Origin: Bacteroidales bacterium UBA3764
Lineage (GTDB): Bacteria; Bacteroidota; Bacteroidia; Bacteroidales; UBA932
Length of the DNA stretch: 10,957 nucleotides
Assembly (NCBI GenBank): GCA_002371115.1
Contig: DFFY01000005.1
Location: 1-10,957, forward strand
Direction of reading: 5' to 3'
A program made the position numbers and the translations under genes. The first letter of the stretch is position 1. Each line of letters begins with the position of its first letter. Of this stretch, positions 5,818-10,957 are shown piece by piece. A model generated the notes under the pieces. It saw only the letters and a program-made list of their open reading frames with translations. It had not been told where the DNA came from and ran no database searches.

Positions 5818-7464
5818 TTAAAACTCGTAACCGGCGAACTCGATGTCGCGGGCGGCACGCTCCTTCAAAGCATTGTTCTTGAAGGCGACTGCCAGGTTGG
5901 ACTTCACGCCGTCTGCATCACCCTGACGGGCGGCAATGATGGCCTTGAGGTAAAACACCTTGGGATCCTTGCAGTGGATGTTGGCGGTGGCTTTATCCAG
6001 CTGGTCCGTGAGGATGTAGGCCAGGGTGGTGTTGTGGCAGCAGCCCTTCACGTCCTTGAGTGCCTGGGCGGCTTCGTCATAGCGGCCGGTGAGGATGAGG
6101 ACAATGCCCAGGTTGGCCTTGGCTTCTTCCGTGCCGGCGGTGCGGAAGGCGTTTTCCGCCGCTTTGTAATCCTCTTTGTGGAGGGCAATCACACCTTTGG
6201 CATTGATGACGTCCGGATCTTTGGCATCCAGTTCTGCGAGACCGGCTTCCGCCTTGGCGTCTTCACCCTGAACCAGGTACAGGGCGGCCAGGTTGTACAT
6301 ACCGCGGACGCTGCCGAAGCGGCTGATGGCGCGCTTGTAGATTTCTTCCTTCTGGGCAGGCTCACGAACCAGGGAGGCCACTCTCAGGAGGGCTTCCTCG
6401 TCCAGCAGATTGGCGTTGTTCTCCAGCAGGTCCAGGAGCTCAGCGTTGCTGTAGTTCTTGAATTCCACATTGGCGATGAGGCGGGCGCGGCGCAGTTCCG
6501 GCAGCACTTCTCCCTTCAGGGCGGTGTACACCTGGGACATGTTGCGGATTTCGTTCTCACGCACAGCAGGGTCGCTGTACATGGAGAGGACGCGGAGAAT
6601 GAGGTCTTTGTCTTCCAGGTTGCTCTGGGCTACCAGCTGCTGGAAACCTTCCCAGTCTTCACCCACGCTGCGAACGGAGGGGGTGGTGGCTTCGTGGCCC
6701 TTGGTCACCTTCTTCCAGGCCTTGTTGGCGCTCTCCGAACGGTTGTCGGACAGCTTCTCGTTCTTGTTGATGTCGCCTTCCGGGGAAGCGTAGGCCACAA
6801 TCTCGGTGCTGGTCACCTTGGTGCGCTCGTTGGCGGAAATCTCGTCCAGGCGGGCCAGGAATTCCTTCACGGAAGCGCCCTTGAGTTCAGAGCCGCGCAC
6901 TTCCGAGCTGTTTACCAGGTACTTGATCTGGCCCTCGGTGGTGCTGGAGATGACCTCCTGGTAGTTGTCGGCCTTGAAAGCCACGTTGCCGCTCTTCTTC
7001 ACCAGCATGTAGGTGGTGTTGGCGCCGTCCGCCACTTTCTTGACGGGGAGGTTGACGCTCTTGCCGTTGGCGGATACTTTTCCGCGGAGCTCCAGGTAGC
7101 ATTTCTCCATGCCGGGCACATAGTCAAAGTGCACTTTTTCGGTCACTTTCTGTCCGTCCTTGGACACCACTCTGTAGTTGTCGCGGACTTGCTCGCCCTG
7201 GTATTTGAAGGGTTTCATGGCTGCTTCGCCGCCTTCATAGACAATGACAGGGGTTACGTCCAGGATGACCTTGGGATTGAAATACCCCTTGGGATAGGTA
7301 ACGGATACGGTAGCGTCGATGGTGCCGTTTACAACTTCCAGCACCGGCGGAACGCATTCCACGGTGACATTCTCGGCCATTTTGGCCATTTTCTCTGGTG
7401 AGGCGCAGGCTACGGCAGCGACAGCCAGGGTAGCAACTGCAAGGTTTTTAAGTACTTTTTTCAT
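5818..7464 (-). CDS. OmpA-like / TPR outer-membrane lipoprotein
   Basis: 548 aa from the ATG at 7464; a TTG three codons upstream overlaps a -7 box and is unlikely. MKKVLKNLAVATLAVAAVAC gives a lipoprotein signal with the lipid-bearing Cys at 20. Residues ~30-150 look like a beta-rich region with phrases such as ATVSVTYPKGYFNPKVILDV. Residues ~215-335 resemble an OmpA C-terminal domain in its Bacteroidetes form: EIVAYASPEGDINKNEKLSD followed by an R-x-x-x-A helix, a fold that contacts peptidoglycan. Residues ~370-535 are TPR-like repeats (MYNLAALYLVQGEDAKAEAG, INAKGVIALHKEDYKAAENA, KANLGIVLILTGRYDEAAQA) used for protein contacts. It is the first gene of the operon, with its own promoter region. 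A structural link between outer membrane and cell wall, or a scaffold for the downstream periplasmic enzymes, is the likely role. I do not assign a gene name. Confidence 0.75.
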   Translation of the reverse strand: MKKVLKNLAVATLAVAAVACASPEKMAKMAENVTVECVPPVLEVVNGTIDATVSVTYPKGYFNPKVILDVTPVIVYEGGEAAMKPFKYQGEQVRDNYRVVSKDGQKVTEKVHFDYVPGMEKCYLELRGKVSANGKSVNLPVKKVADGANTTYMLVKKSGNVAFKADNYQEVISSTTEGQIKYLVNSSEVRGSELKGASVKEFLARLDEISANERTKVTSTEIVAYASPEGDINKNEKLSDNRSESANKAWKKVTKGHEATTPSVRSVGEDWEGFQQLVAQSNLEDKDLILRVLSMYSDPAVRENEIRNMSQVYTALKGEVLPELRRARLIANVEFKNYSNAELLDLLENNANLLDEEALLRVASLVREPAQKEEIYKRAISRFGSVRGMYNLAALYLVQGEDAKAEAGLAELDAKDPDVINAKGVIALHKEDYKAAENAFRTAGTEEAKANLGIVLILTGRYDEAAQALKDVKGCCHNTTLAYILTDQLDKATANIHCKDPKVFYLKAIIAARQGDADGVKSNLAVAFKNNALKERAARDIEFAGYEF

Positions 7465-7470
7465 ATAGGA

Positions 7471-7478
7471 CAAAATTA
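7471..7478 (-). promoter_or_regulatory. Candidate -7 box proximal to the OmpA-like gene
   Basis: Minus-strand TAATTTTG matches TAnnTTTG and lies only 6 nt before the ATG at 7464. If used, the mRNA would be almost leaderless. The box at 7500-7507 gives a more ordinary leader. Confidence 0.3.
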
Positions 7479-7481
7479 TAT

Positions 7482-7494
7482 TAGCATGATGCTA
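7482..7494. promoter_or_regulatory. 13-bp palindrome in the divergent promoter region
   Basis: TAGCAT (7482-7487), a central G, and ATGCTA (7489-7494) form a perfect palindrome. It sits between the two minus-strand -7 boxes, just upstream of one and just downstream of the other, an ideal place for a repressor or activator site. It could also form a small hairpin in the leader of the OmpA-like mRNA. The cognate factor is unknown. Confidence 0.35.
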
Positions 7495-7499
7495 GAGGA

Positions 7500-7507
7500 C
7501 AAATATA
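7500..7507 (-). promoter_or_regulatory. Candidate -7 box distal to the OmpA-like gene (main operon promoter)
   Basis: Minus-strand TATATTTG matches TAnnTTTG; the expected transcript start near 7495 leaves a leader of about 30 nt. The same octamer stands before the AbiEi-like gene. No distinct -33 element was found, though the upstream DNA is A+T-rich. Confidence 0.5.
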
Positions 7508-7530
7508 CGCATTTTTATTGAAATTTTAAG

Positions 7531-7538
7531 TATCTTTG
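7531..7538 (+). promoter_or_regulatory. Candidate -7 box for the sigma-54 activator-lptE-secG operon
   Basis: TATCTTTG matches TAnnTTTG and ends 7 nt before the ATG at 7546. With normal Bacteroidetes spacing the transcript would start about 2-4 nt before the start codon, implying a nearly leaderless mRNA. A TTG is present at 7518-7520 but is too close to serve as a standard -33 element. Confidence 0.45.
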
Positions 7539-7545
7539 CAGAAGT

Positions 7546-8748
7546 ATGGATTTACAGGCGTTAAAAAACAAATATGACATTATCGGCAATGATCCTGCGC
7601 TCAACGATGCGCTGGAAACGGCCGTGAAGTTTGCTCCTACGGGTTTGAGCGTTCTCATTCAGGGAGAAAGCGGCGTAGGAAAGGAGAGCGTTGCGCGCAT
7701 CATCCATCAGTACAGCACTCGCCGGCAGGGTTCTTTCTTCGCCGTCAACTGCGGTGCGCTGCCCCGGGAATTGGTGAATTCGGAACTGTTCGGCCATGTA
7801 AAAGGCTCGTTTACGGGCGCCTCGGACACCCGCAAAGGCTATTTTGAGGAGGCCGACGGCGGCACCCTGTTCCTGGACGAGATTGCGGAACTGCCGCTGG
7901 AGTCGCAGGCGCTGCTGCTGCGTGTGCTGCAAAGCGGCGAATACAGGAAGGTGGGTTCCAACAAGGTGGAACATACGGACGTGCGCATTGTCGCAGCCAC
8001 CAACGTGCATCTGTACGAGGCAGTCCGGCGCGGCAAGTTCCGCGAGGACCTTTACTTCAGGCTCAGTGCCGCCCAAATCCGTATTCCGGCCCTCAGGGAC
8101 CGTAAATCGGACATTTATCTGCTGTTCCGCAAGTTCACTTCGGATTTCTCGGAAGTGAACGGCATGTGCAAGATTTCCCTCCGGCCGGACGCTATCCGCC
8201 TCCTGGAAGGATACCGCTGGCCTGGCAATATCCGTCAGTTGCAGGGCTTTACGCAGTCGCTCACGGCCCAGGTGTCCGTGAAGGTGACACCCACCCTGCA
8301 GCGCATCGAACTGAGCGCACAGGATCTGGCGCCGTTCATGCCTCGCGAGGAAGGGGAGCCCCTGCCTGCGCTGTATGACGGCCCGCAGCCGTCCCCGGCC
8401 TTCAATTCGGATGAGCGCCAAGCCATTTTCAAGGCCATCTTCGACCTCAAGCAGGAGGTGGACTCCCTGAAGGCCCGTCTGGACCGCCGGGAACTGCCCG
8501 CGCATGTGGCGCCGGCGCAGGAGGAAGCCGAGTGGCAAGGACAGGAGGAAGAACCTGAACAACAGCATTTTGTGCATGTGGAGACCCCCTCACATGAGGA
8601 AAGTCTGAGCGTACGGCGCAACGAGGAGGACCTCATCCGCCAGGCGTTGGAAAAATACCATGGCAACCGCAAGAAGGCCGCCGAGGAACTGGGCATGAGC
8701 GAGCGCACCCTGTACCGCAAACTGCCCGCAGAATACCGCAAGAAATGA
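7546..8748 (+). CDS. Sigma-54-type AAA+ transcriptional activator with Fis-type HTH
   Basis: 400 aa. An AAA+ sigma-54 interaction domain fills residues ~10-245: Walker A GESGVGKE (40-47), the sigma-contacting loop as GSFTGA (87-92, Ser where the classical motif has Ala), Walker B TLFLDE (107-112), the Arg-finger region FREDLYFRL (165-173) and WPGNIRQL (225-232). A Pro/Glu-rich linker with a short helical segment follows. The C terminus (360-400) is a Fis-type helix-turn-helix (NRKKAAEELGMSERTLYRKL). There is no N-terminal receiver, GAF or PAS domain, so activity is probably set by expression or by partner proteins. The family remodels sigma-54 RNA polymerase at -24/-12 promoters. The start MDLQALKNKYDIIGNDPALN is the usual N terminus of this Bacteroidetes group. 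The gene overlaps lptE by 4 nt (ATGA), so translation is coupled, in what I recall as a common Bacteroidetes gene order with lptE and secG. Confidence 0.9.
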   Translation: MDLQALKNKYDIIGNDPALNDALETAVKFAPTGLSVLIQGESGVGKESVARIIHQYSTRRQGSFFAVNCGALPRELVNSELFGHVKGSFTGASDTRKGYFEEADGGTLFLDEIAELPLESQALLLRVLQSGEYRKVGSNKVEHTDVRIVAATNVHLYEAVRRGKFREDLYFRLSAAQIRIPALRDRKSDIYLLFRKFTSDFSEVNGMCKISLRPDAIRLLEGYRWPGNIRQLQGFTQSLTAQVSVKVTPTLQRIELSAQDLAPFMPREEGEPLPALYDGPQPSPAFNSDERQAIFKAIFDLKQEVDSLKARLDRRELPAHVAPAQEEAEWQGQEEEPEQQHFVHVETPSHEESLSVRRNEEDLIRQALEKYHGNRKKAAEELGMSERTLYRKLPAEYRKK

Positions 8749-9251
8749 AACCTAAGGCCCTCATAGTTGCGGTCCTGACCGGCTGTCTGCTGTCGGCCTG
8801 TGGCATCTATTCCTTCTCCGGCACCTCCATCCAGCCGGACGTAAAGAGCATTACCATTCCCTATGTGGAGTACAAGGCCCTGCGCGTGAATCCGTCGCTG
8901 TCCAACCAGCTTACGGAGGCGCTGCAGGACAAGTTCCGCAAACTTACCAGCCTGGAGCAGGTGGACGCGGACGGAGACCTGGAGCTGGTGTGCGAGGTAA
9001 CGGGCTATGATGTAAAGGCAACGGCCGTCACGGCGGACGAGATGGCTTCCCAGAGCCGCCTAACCGTCACGGTAAAGGTGAATTTCACCAACAAAAAATA
9101 TCCGGAGGACAACGTGGAGAACAAGTCGTTCAGTGCCTATGAAGACTTTGATGCCACCCTTACGCTGGACTCGGTGGAAGGCACCCTCTGTGAAACCATC
9201 GTGGAAAAAATTGTAGAAGACATCTTTAATGCAACGGTAGCACAATGGTAG
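8745..9251 (+). CDS. lptE: LptE-like LPS-assembly lipoprotein
   Basis: 168 aa. A lipoprotein signal MKPKALIVAVLTGCLLSAC ends in the lipobox LSAC (Cys19), followed by GIYSFSGTSI, the usual opening of Bacteroidetes LptE proteins. SITIPYVEYKA and PSLSNQLTEALQDKFRKLTS follow, and a beta-strand-rich second half (LELVCEVTGYDVK, SRLTVTVKVNFTNK) completes the fold. LptE plugs the LptD barrel in the outer membrane and helps place lipopolysaccharide on the cell surface. The ATG overlaps the stop of the upstream activator gene (ATGA) and the 3' end overlaps the next gene by 7 nt, so the block is translated as a coupled unit. LptE proteins vary strongly between phyla, so the call rests on lipobox, size, strand pattern and neighbours rather than one motif. 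Confidence 0.85.
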   Translation: MKPKALIVAVLTGCLLSACGIYSFSGTSIQPDVKSITIPYVEYKALRVNPSLSNQLTEALQDKFRKLTSLEQVDADGDLELVCEVTGYDVKATAVTADEMASQSRLTVTVKVNFTNKKYPEDNVENKSFSAYEDFDATLTLDSVEGTLCETIVEKIVEDIFNATVAQW

Positions 9252-9832
9252 GTTCCTCTTATATCAACATCCATACGCTCACGCTGGATGAACTGGCGGG
9301 CGTGGTGAATCTGTACCCTTGGTACGGCGCCGCCCGTGTGGAACTGTGCCGGCGCATGGCCCTCATGGGGGAAGACTGGGGCGAGGACCAGTATGCGGCG
9401 GAGGCACTGTTTGTCCCGGACCGCGGCAAGGTGGCCGTCCTGCTCCGTCAGGGCCGTCAGGCGGACTGCTCGGACAAGGACCTGAGCGCGCTGCTGGCTT
9501 CCTACATGGAGCCGTCGGCCCCGGAAGAAGTGCAGGAACACCAGGTGCGGGCCGTCGGTGGCGACTATTTTTCGCAGGCCCAGTACGACAACGTGCGCCA
9601 GAGCGGCGACAATGTCTTTTCCCGTTTTGCTGCAAAAACGCGCCAGGAGACCACCGGAGAGGACGATGCCGGCGCCCAGATGGCAGACCGCTTCGCCACG
9701 GAAACCCTGGCCCGTATCTTCCAGGAACAGGGCCGGACGGAGGAGGCACGGCGCATTTATTCCCGTCTGATTTTGGAAATCCCGGAAAAAAGTGCTTACT
9801 TTGCAACCCTTATCGACAAATTGGATAATTAA
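9245..9832 (+). CDS. Conserved hypothetical protein with C-terminal TPR-like motif
   Basis: 195 aa, no signal peptide or membrane helix, therefore probably cytoplasmic. The N terminus (IHTLTLDELAGVVNLYPWYG, then AARVELCRRM) is helical and resembles the start of small TPR adaptor proteins. The middle (about 85-145) is acidic and of low conservation. The C terminus, TETLARIFQEQGRTEEARRI followed by YSRLILEIPEKSAYFATLI, is a TPR-like helix pair ending in the 'YPEKS-YFA' phrase common in Bacteroidetes proteins beside lptE and secG. The start overlaps lptE by 7 nt and secG begins 12 nt after the stop. Its position between an LPS-assembly factor and a translocon subunit suggests a link to export or envelope assembly, but no activity can be assigned. 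Confidence 0.75.
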   Translation: MVGSSYINIHTLTLDELAGVVNLYPWYGAARVELCRRMALMGEDWGEDQYAAEALFVPDRGKVAVLLRQGRQADCSDKDLSALLASYMEPSAPEEVQEHQVRAVGGDYFSQAQYDNVRQSGDNVFSRFAAKTRQETTGEDDAGAQMADRFATETLARIFQEQGRTEEARRIYSRLILEIPEKSAYFATLIDKLDN

Positions 9833-9844
9833 AGGTATAATTAT

Positions 9845-10195
9845 ATGAACGCAGCGTTTACAGTTTTGGTCGTTCTCATTATCATCGCGGCCATTCTCCT
9901 GATTGTGGTTGTCCTCCTTCAAAACGGCAAGGACGGCGGCCTGGCAACCAACTTCACTTCCGCCAACCAGACCTTGGGAGTGCGCCAGACGGCCACCATC
10001 CTGGAAAAAGCCACCTGGTATCTCGTGTTCTTCATCCTGGTTGTTTCCGTTATCACCGTGTTCGTGGGCCGCGGCAACACGGCCACCGGCGCCAACGAGG
10101 CCATCAGCACGGAAATCCTGAACCAGGCGGAACAGGGCGCAGACGAGGCCCCCGCCTTCCCCATCTCCCAGGAGAACCCGGAAGCTGCAGAGTAA
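9845..10195 (+). CDS. secG: Preprotein translocase subunit SecG
   Basis: 116 aa. Two membrane helices (about 3-25 and 54-75) frame the conserved cytoplasmic loop [14 protein letters not shown] (24-37), the hallmark of SecG/Sec61-beta-like bacterial subunits, and [20 protein letters not shown] matches the second helix. Residues 76-116 form a polar, Ala/Glu-rich tail of the kind seen in Bacteroidetes SecG. SecG joins SecYE in the inner membrane and aids protein export driven by SecA. It follows the TPR-like gene by 12 nt and ends the operon: a terminator hairpin begins 25 nt past the stop. The association with LptE fits a shared theme of envelope biogenesis. Confidence 0.92.
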   Translation: MNAAFTVLVVLIIIAAILLIVVVLLQNGKDGGLATNFTSANQTLGVRQTATILEKATWYLVFFILVVSVITVFVGRGNTATGANEAISTEILNQAEQGADEAPAFPISQENPEAAE

Positions 10196-10219
10196 TTCCT
10201 CTGCCCATAACAGAAAAAT

Positions 10220-10247
10220 AGCCGCTTGCTTTCCGCAGGCGGCTTTG
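10220..10247 (+). terminator. Factor-independent terminator after secG
   Basis: AGCCGCTTGC (10220-10229) pairs with GCAGGCGGCT (10235-10244) through ten pairs including one G-U, around a TTTCC loop. The stem is preceded by an A run (10213-10217) and followed by a short TTT, the usual layout of a terminator. The T tract is brief, so some read-through into the ClpB gene is possible. Confidence 0.75.
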
Positions 10248-10262
10248 TCGCATAGTCCCAGA

Positions 10263-10279
10263 CCTGCCAAAATGGCAGG
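10263..10279. repeat. 7-bp inverted repeat with AAA triloop upstream of the ClpB gene
   Basis: CCTGCCA (10263-10269) and TGGCAGG (10273-10279) are perfect arms around AAA. It lies between the secG terminator and the start-codon hairpin. It may be a protein-binding dyad for the ClpB promoter or a second leader hairpin; no TAnnTTTG box is visible nearby. Confidence 0.4.
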
Positions 10280-10300
10280 AAAGCGGGAAAGGAACGGAGA

Positions 10301-10340
10301 TTGCCATAGTTCAGGCAAAAGGAGAAATGAACTATGGCAG
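10301..10340 (+). promoter_or_regulatory. Start-codon hairpin (RNA-thermometer-like) on the ClpB mRNA
   Basis: TGCCATAGTTCA (10302-10313) and TGAACTATGGCA (10328-10339) are perfect 12-bp arms, plus one outer U-G pair, around a 14-nt loop. The ribosome-binding sequence AGGAG (10320-10324) lies in the loop and the ATG (10334-10336) lies inside the 3' arm, so a folded leader would hide the start codon. An alternative weaker hairpin, TTGCC (10301-10305) with GGCAA (10314-10318), would free it. Hairpins hiding start sites on heat-shock genes are known as RNA thermometers; that this one acts so is inference. A DNA operator is the alternative. Confidence 0.55.
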
Positions 10341-10957
10341 ACAACAATAACAACAACAGCTTTTTGGCGCGTTTCGCCATCAACCTGAACGAGCGTGCGG
10401 CCCAGGGTAAACTGGACCCCGTGATTGGCCGGGACGACGAAATCCGCCGTGTTCTGCAGATTCTTTCCCGCAGAACCAAGAACAACCCCATCCTGGTGGG
10501 CGAGCCCGGCGTGGGCAAGACCGCCATCTCCGAGGGCATCGCCCAGAACATTGTGAACGGGCAGGTGCCGGAAAACCTGAAATCGAAGAAAGTCTATTCC
10601 CTGGACATGGGCGCCCTGATTGCGGGCGCGAAGTATCAAGGTGAGTTCGAGGAGCGCCTGAAGGGCGTGGTAAAAGAAGTGGTGGACAGCGCCGGTGAAA
10701 TTATCCTGTTCATCGACGAAATCCATACGCTGGTGGGCGCGGGCCGCAGTTCCGGCGCCATGGACGCCTCCAACATCCTCAAGCCGGCCCTGGCCCGCGG
10801 CGAGCTCCGCACCATCGGCTCCACCACCCTGGACGAGTACCAGAAGTATTTTGAGGCCGATAAAGCCCTGGAGCGCCGATTCCAGATGGTGATGGTGGAC
10901 GAGCCGTCGCCGGCGGAAAGCATCGCCATTCTGCGTGGCCTGAAGGAGCGCTACGAG
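10334..10957 (+). CDS. clpB: ClpB-type AAA+ disaggregase lacking the N-domain (partial, 5' part)
   Basis: The first 208 codons are present; the gene runs off the right edge. The protein opens with [20 protein letters not shown] and goes straight into [20 protein letters not shown], the start of the first AAA+ ring domain. The roughly 150-residue N-domain of normal ClpB is therefore absent, and no remnant of it lies upstream, where a terminator closes the secG operon. Visible parts: Walker A GEPGVGKT (56-63), aromatic pore-loop Tyr101 in AGAKYQGE, Walker B ILFIDE (124-129), and the ERRFQ Arg-finger region (180-184). [38 protein letters not shown] and [12 protein letters not shown] favour ClpB over ClpC or ClpA, but the middle domain that decides is outside the window. 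ClpB unfolds aggregated proteins together with DnaK. The start is set by AGGAG nine bases upstream, inside a hairpin loop. E. coli makes a similar short form by internal initiation; here the short form seems genomically fixed. Confidence 0.8.
   Translation, partial: MADNNNNNSFLARFAINLNERAAQGKLDPVIGRDDEIRRVLQILSRRTKNNPILVGEPGVGKTAISEGIAQNIVNGQVPENLKSKKVYSLDMGALIAGAKYQGEFEERLKGVVKEVVDSAGEIILFIDEIHTLVGAGRSSGAMDASNILKPALARGELRTIGSTTLDEYQKYFEADKALERRFQMVMVDEPSPAESIAILRGLKERYE

Noticed and set aside
9137..10726. 529-codon minus-strand open frame opposite lptE, the TPR-like gene, secG and the ClpB start
   Set aside because: It spans four well-supported plus-strand genes and a terminator and has no recognisable domain; it is a shadow frame.

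Overview
The window looks like a chromosomal piece of a GC-rich member of the Bacteroidales (Bacteroidetes). The grounds are: a sigma-54-type activator, LptE, a small TPR-like protein and SecG in a tight block; an OmpA-like/TPR lipoprotein; a LytTR regulator with a membrane domain; a Bacteroidetes-style sodium:solute symporter; and several TAnnTTTG-type -7 promoter boxes. Genus cannot be told from this sequence; a Rikenellaceae-like or related high-GC Bacteroidales lineage is a guess.

Region 1 (1-1000) is visibly richer in A+T than the rest and is an accessory patch. It holds the N-terminal part of an AbiEi-like type IV antitoxin (minus strand, cut by the window edge), a 5'-truncated YoeB/Txe mRNA-interferase relic (347-589, minus) with its catalytic end preserved, and a cluster of palindromes. 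Two 37-bp palindromic units at 650-737 can refold into a mutually exclusive central hairpin, and a nested hairpin at 837-872 may terminate the long minus-strand operon.

Region 2 (1001-7464, minus strand) is a five-gene, almost gapless operon. Transcription order: OmpA-like/TPR lipoprotein, membrane LytTR regulator, Na+/solute symporter lacking the usual first helix, periplasmic histidine acid phosphatase, and an exported fusion of a class A (PAP2) acid phosphatase with a VanX-type D-Ala-D-Ala dipeptidase. Junctions are 3, -8, 5 and 20 nt. My inference is a cell-envelope or phosphate/peptidoglycan-fragment salvage module: periplasmic enzymes release phosphate, D-Ala or another small solute, and the symporter may import a product under control of the LytTR protein.

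Region 3 (7465-7545) is a short divergent promoter region with -7 boxes on both strands and a 13-bp palindrome. The plus-strand box lies so close to the start codon that the transcript may be leaderless.

Region 4 (7546-10195, plus strand) is the housekeeping block: sigma-54 activator, lptE, TPR-like protein, secG, with overlaps of 4 and 7 nt, closed by a terminator at 10220-10247. Region 5 (10334-end) is the start of a ClpB-type disaggregase that lacks the N-domain. Its ribosome-binding site sits in the loop, and its start codon in the stem, of a perfect 12-bp hairpin (10302-10339), which is the architecture of an RNA thermometer on a heat-shock gene. This is the most interesting signal in the window.
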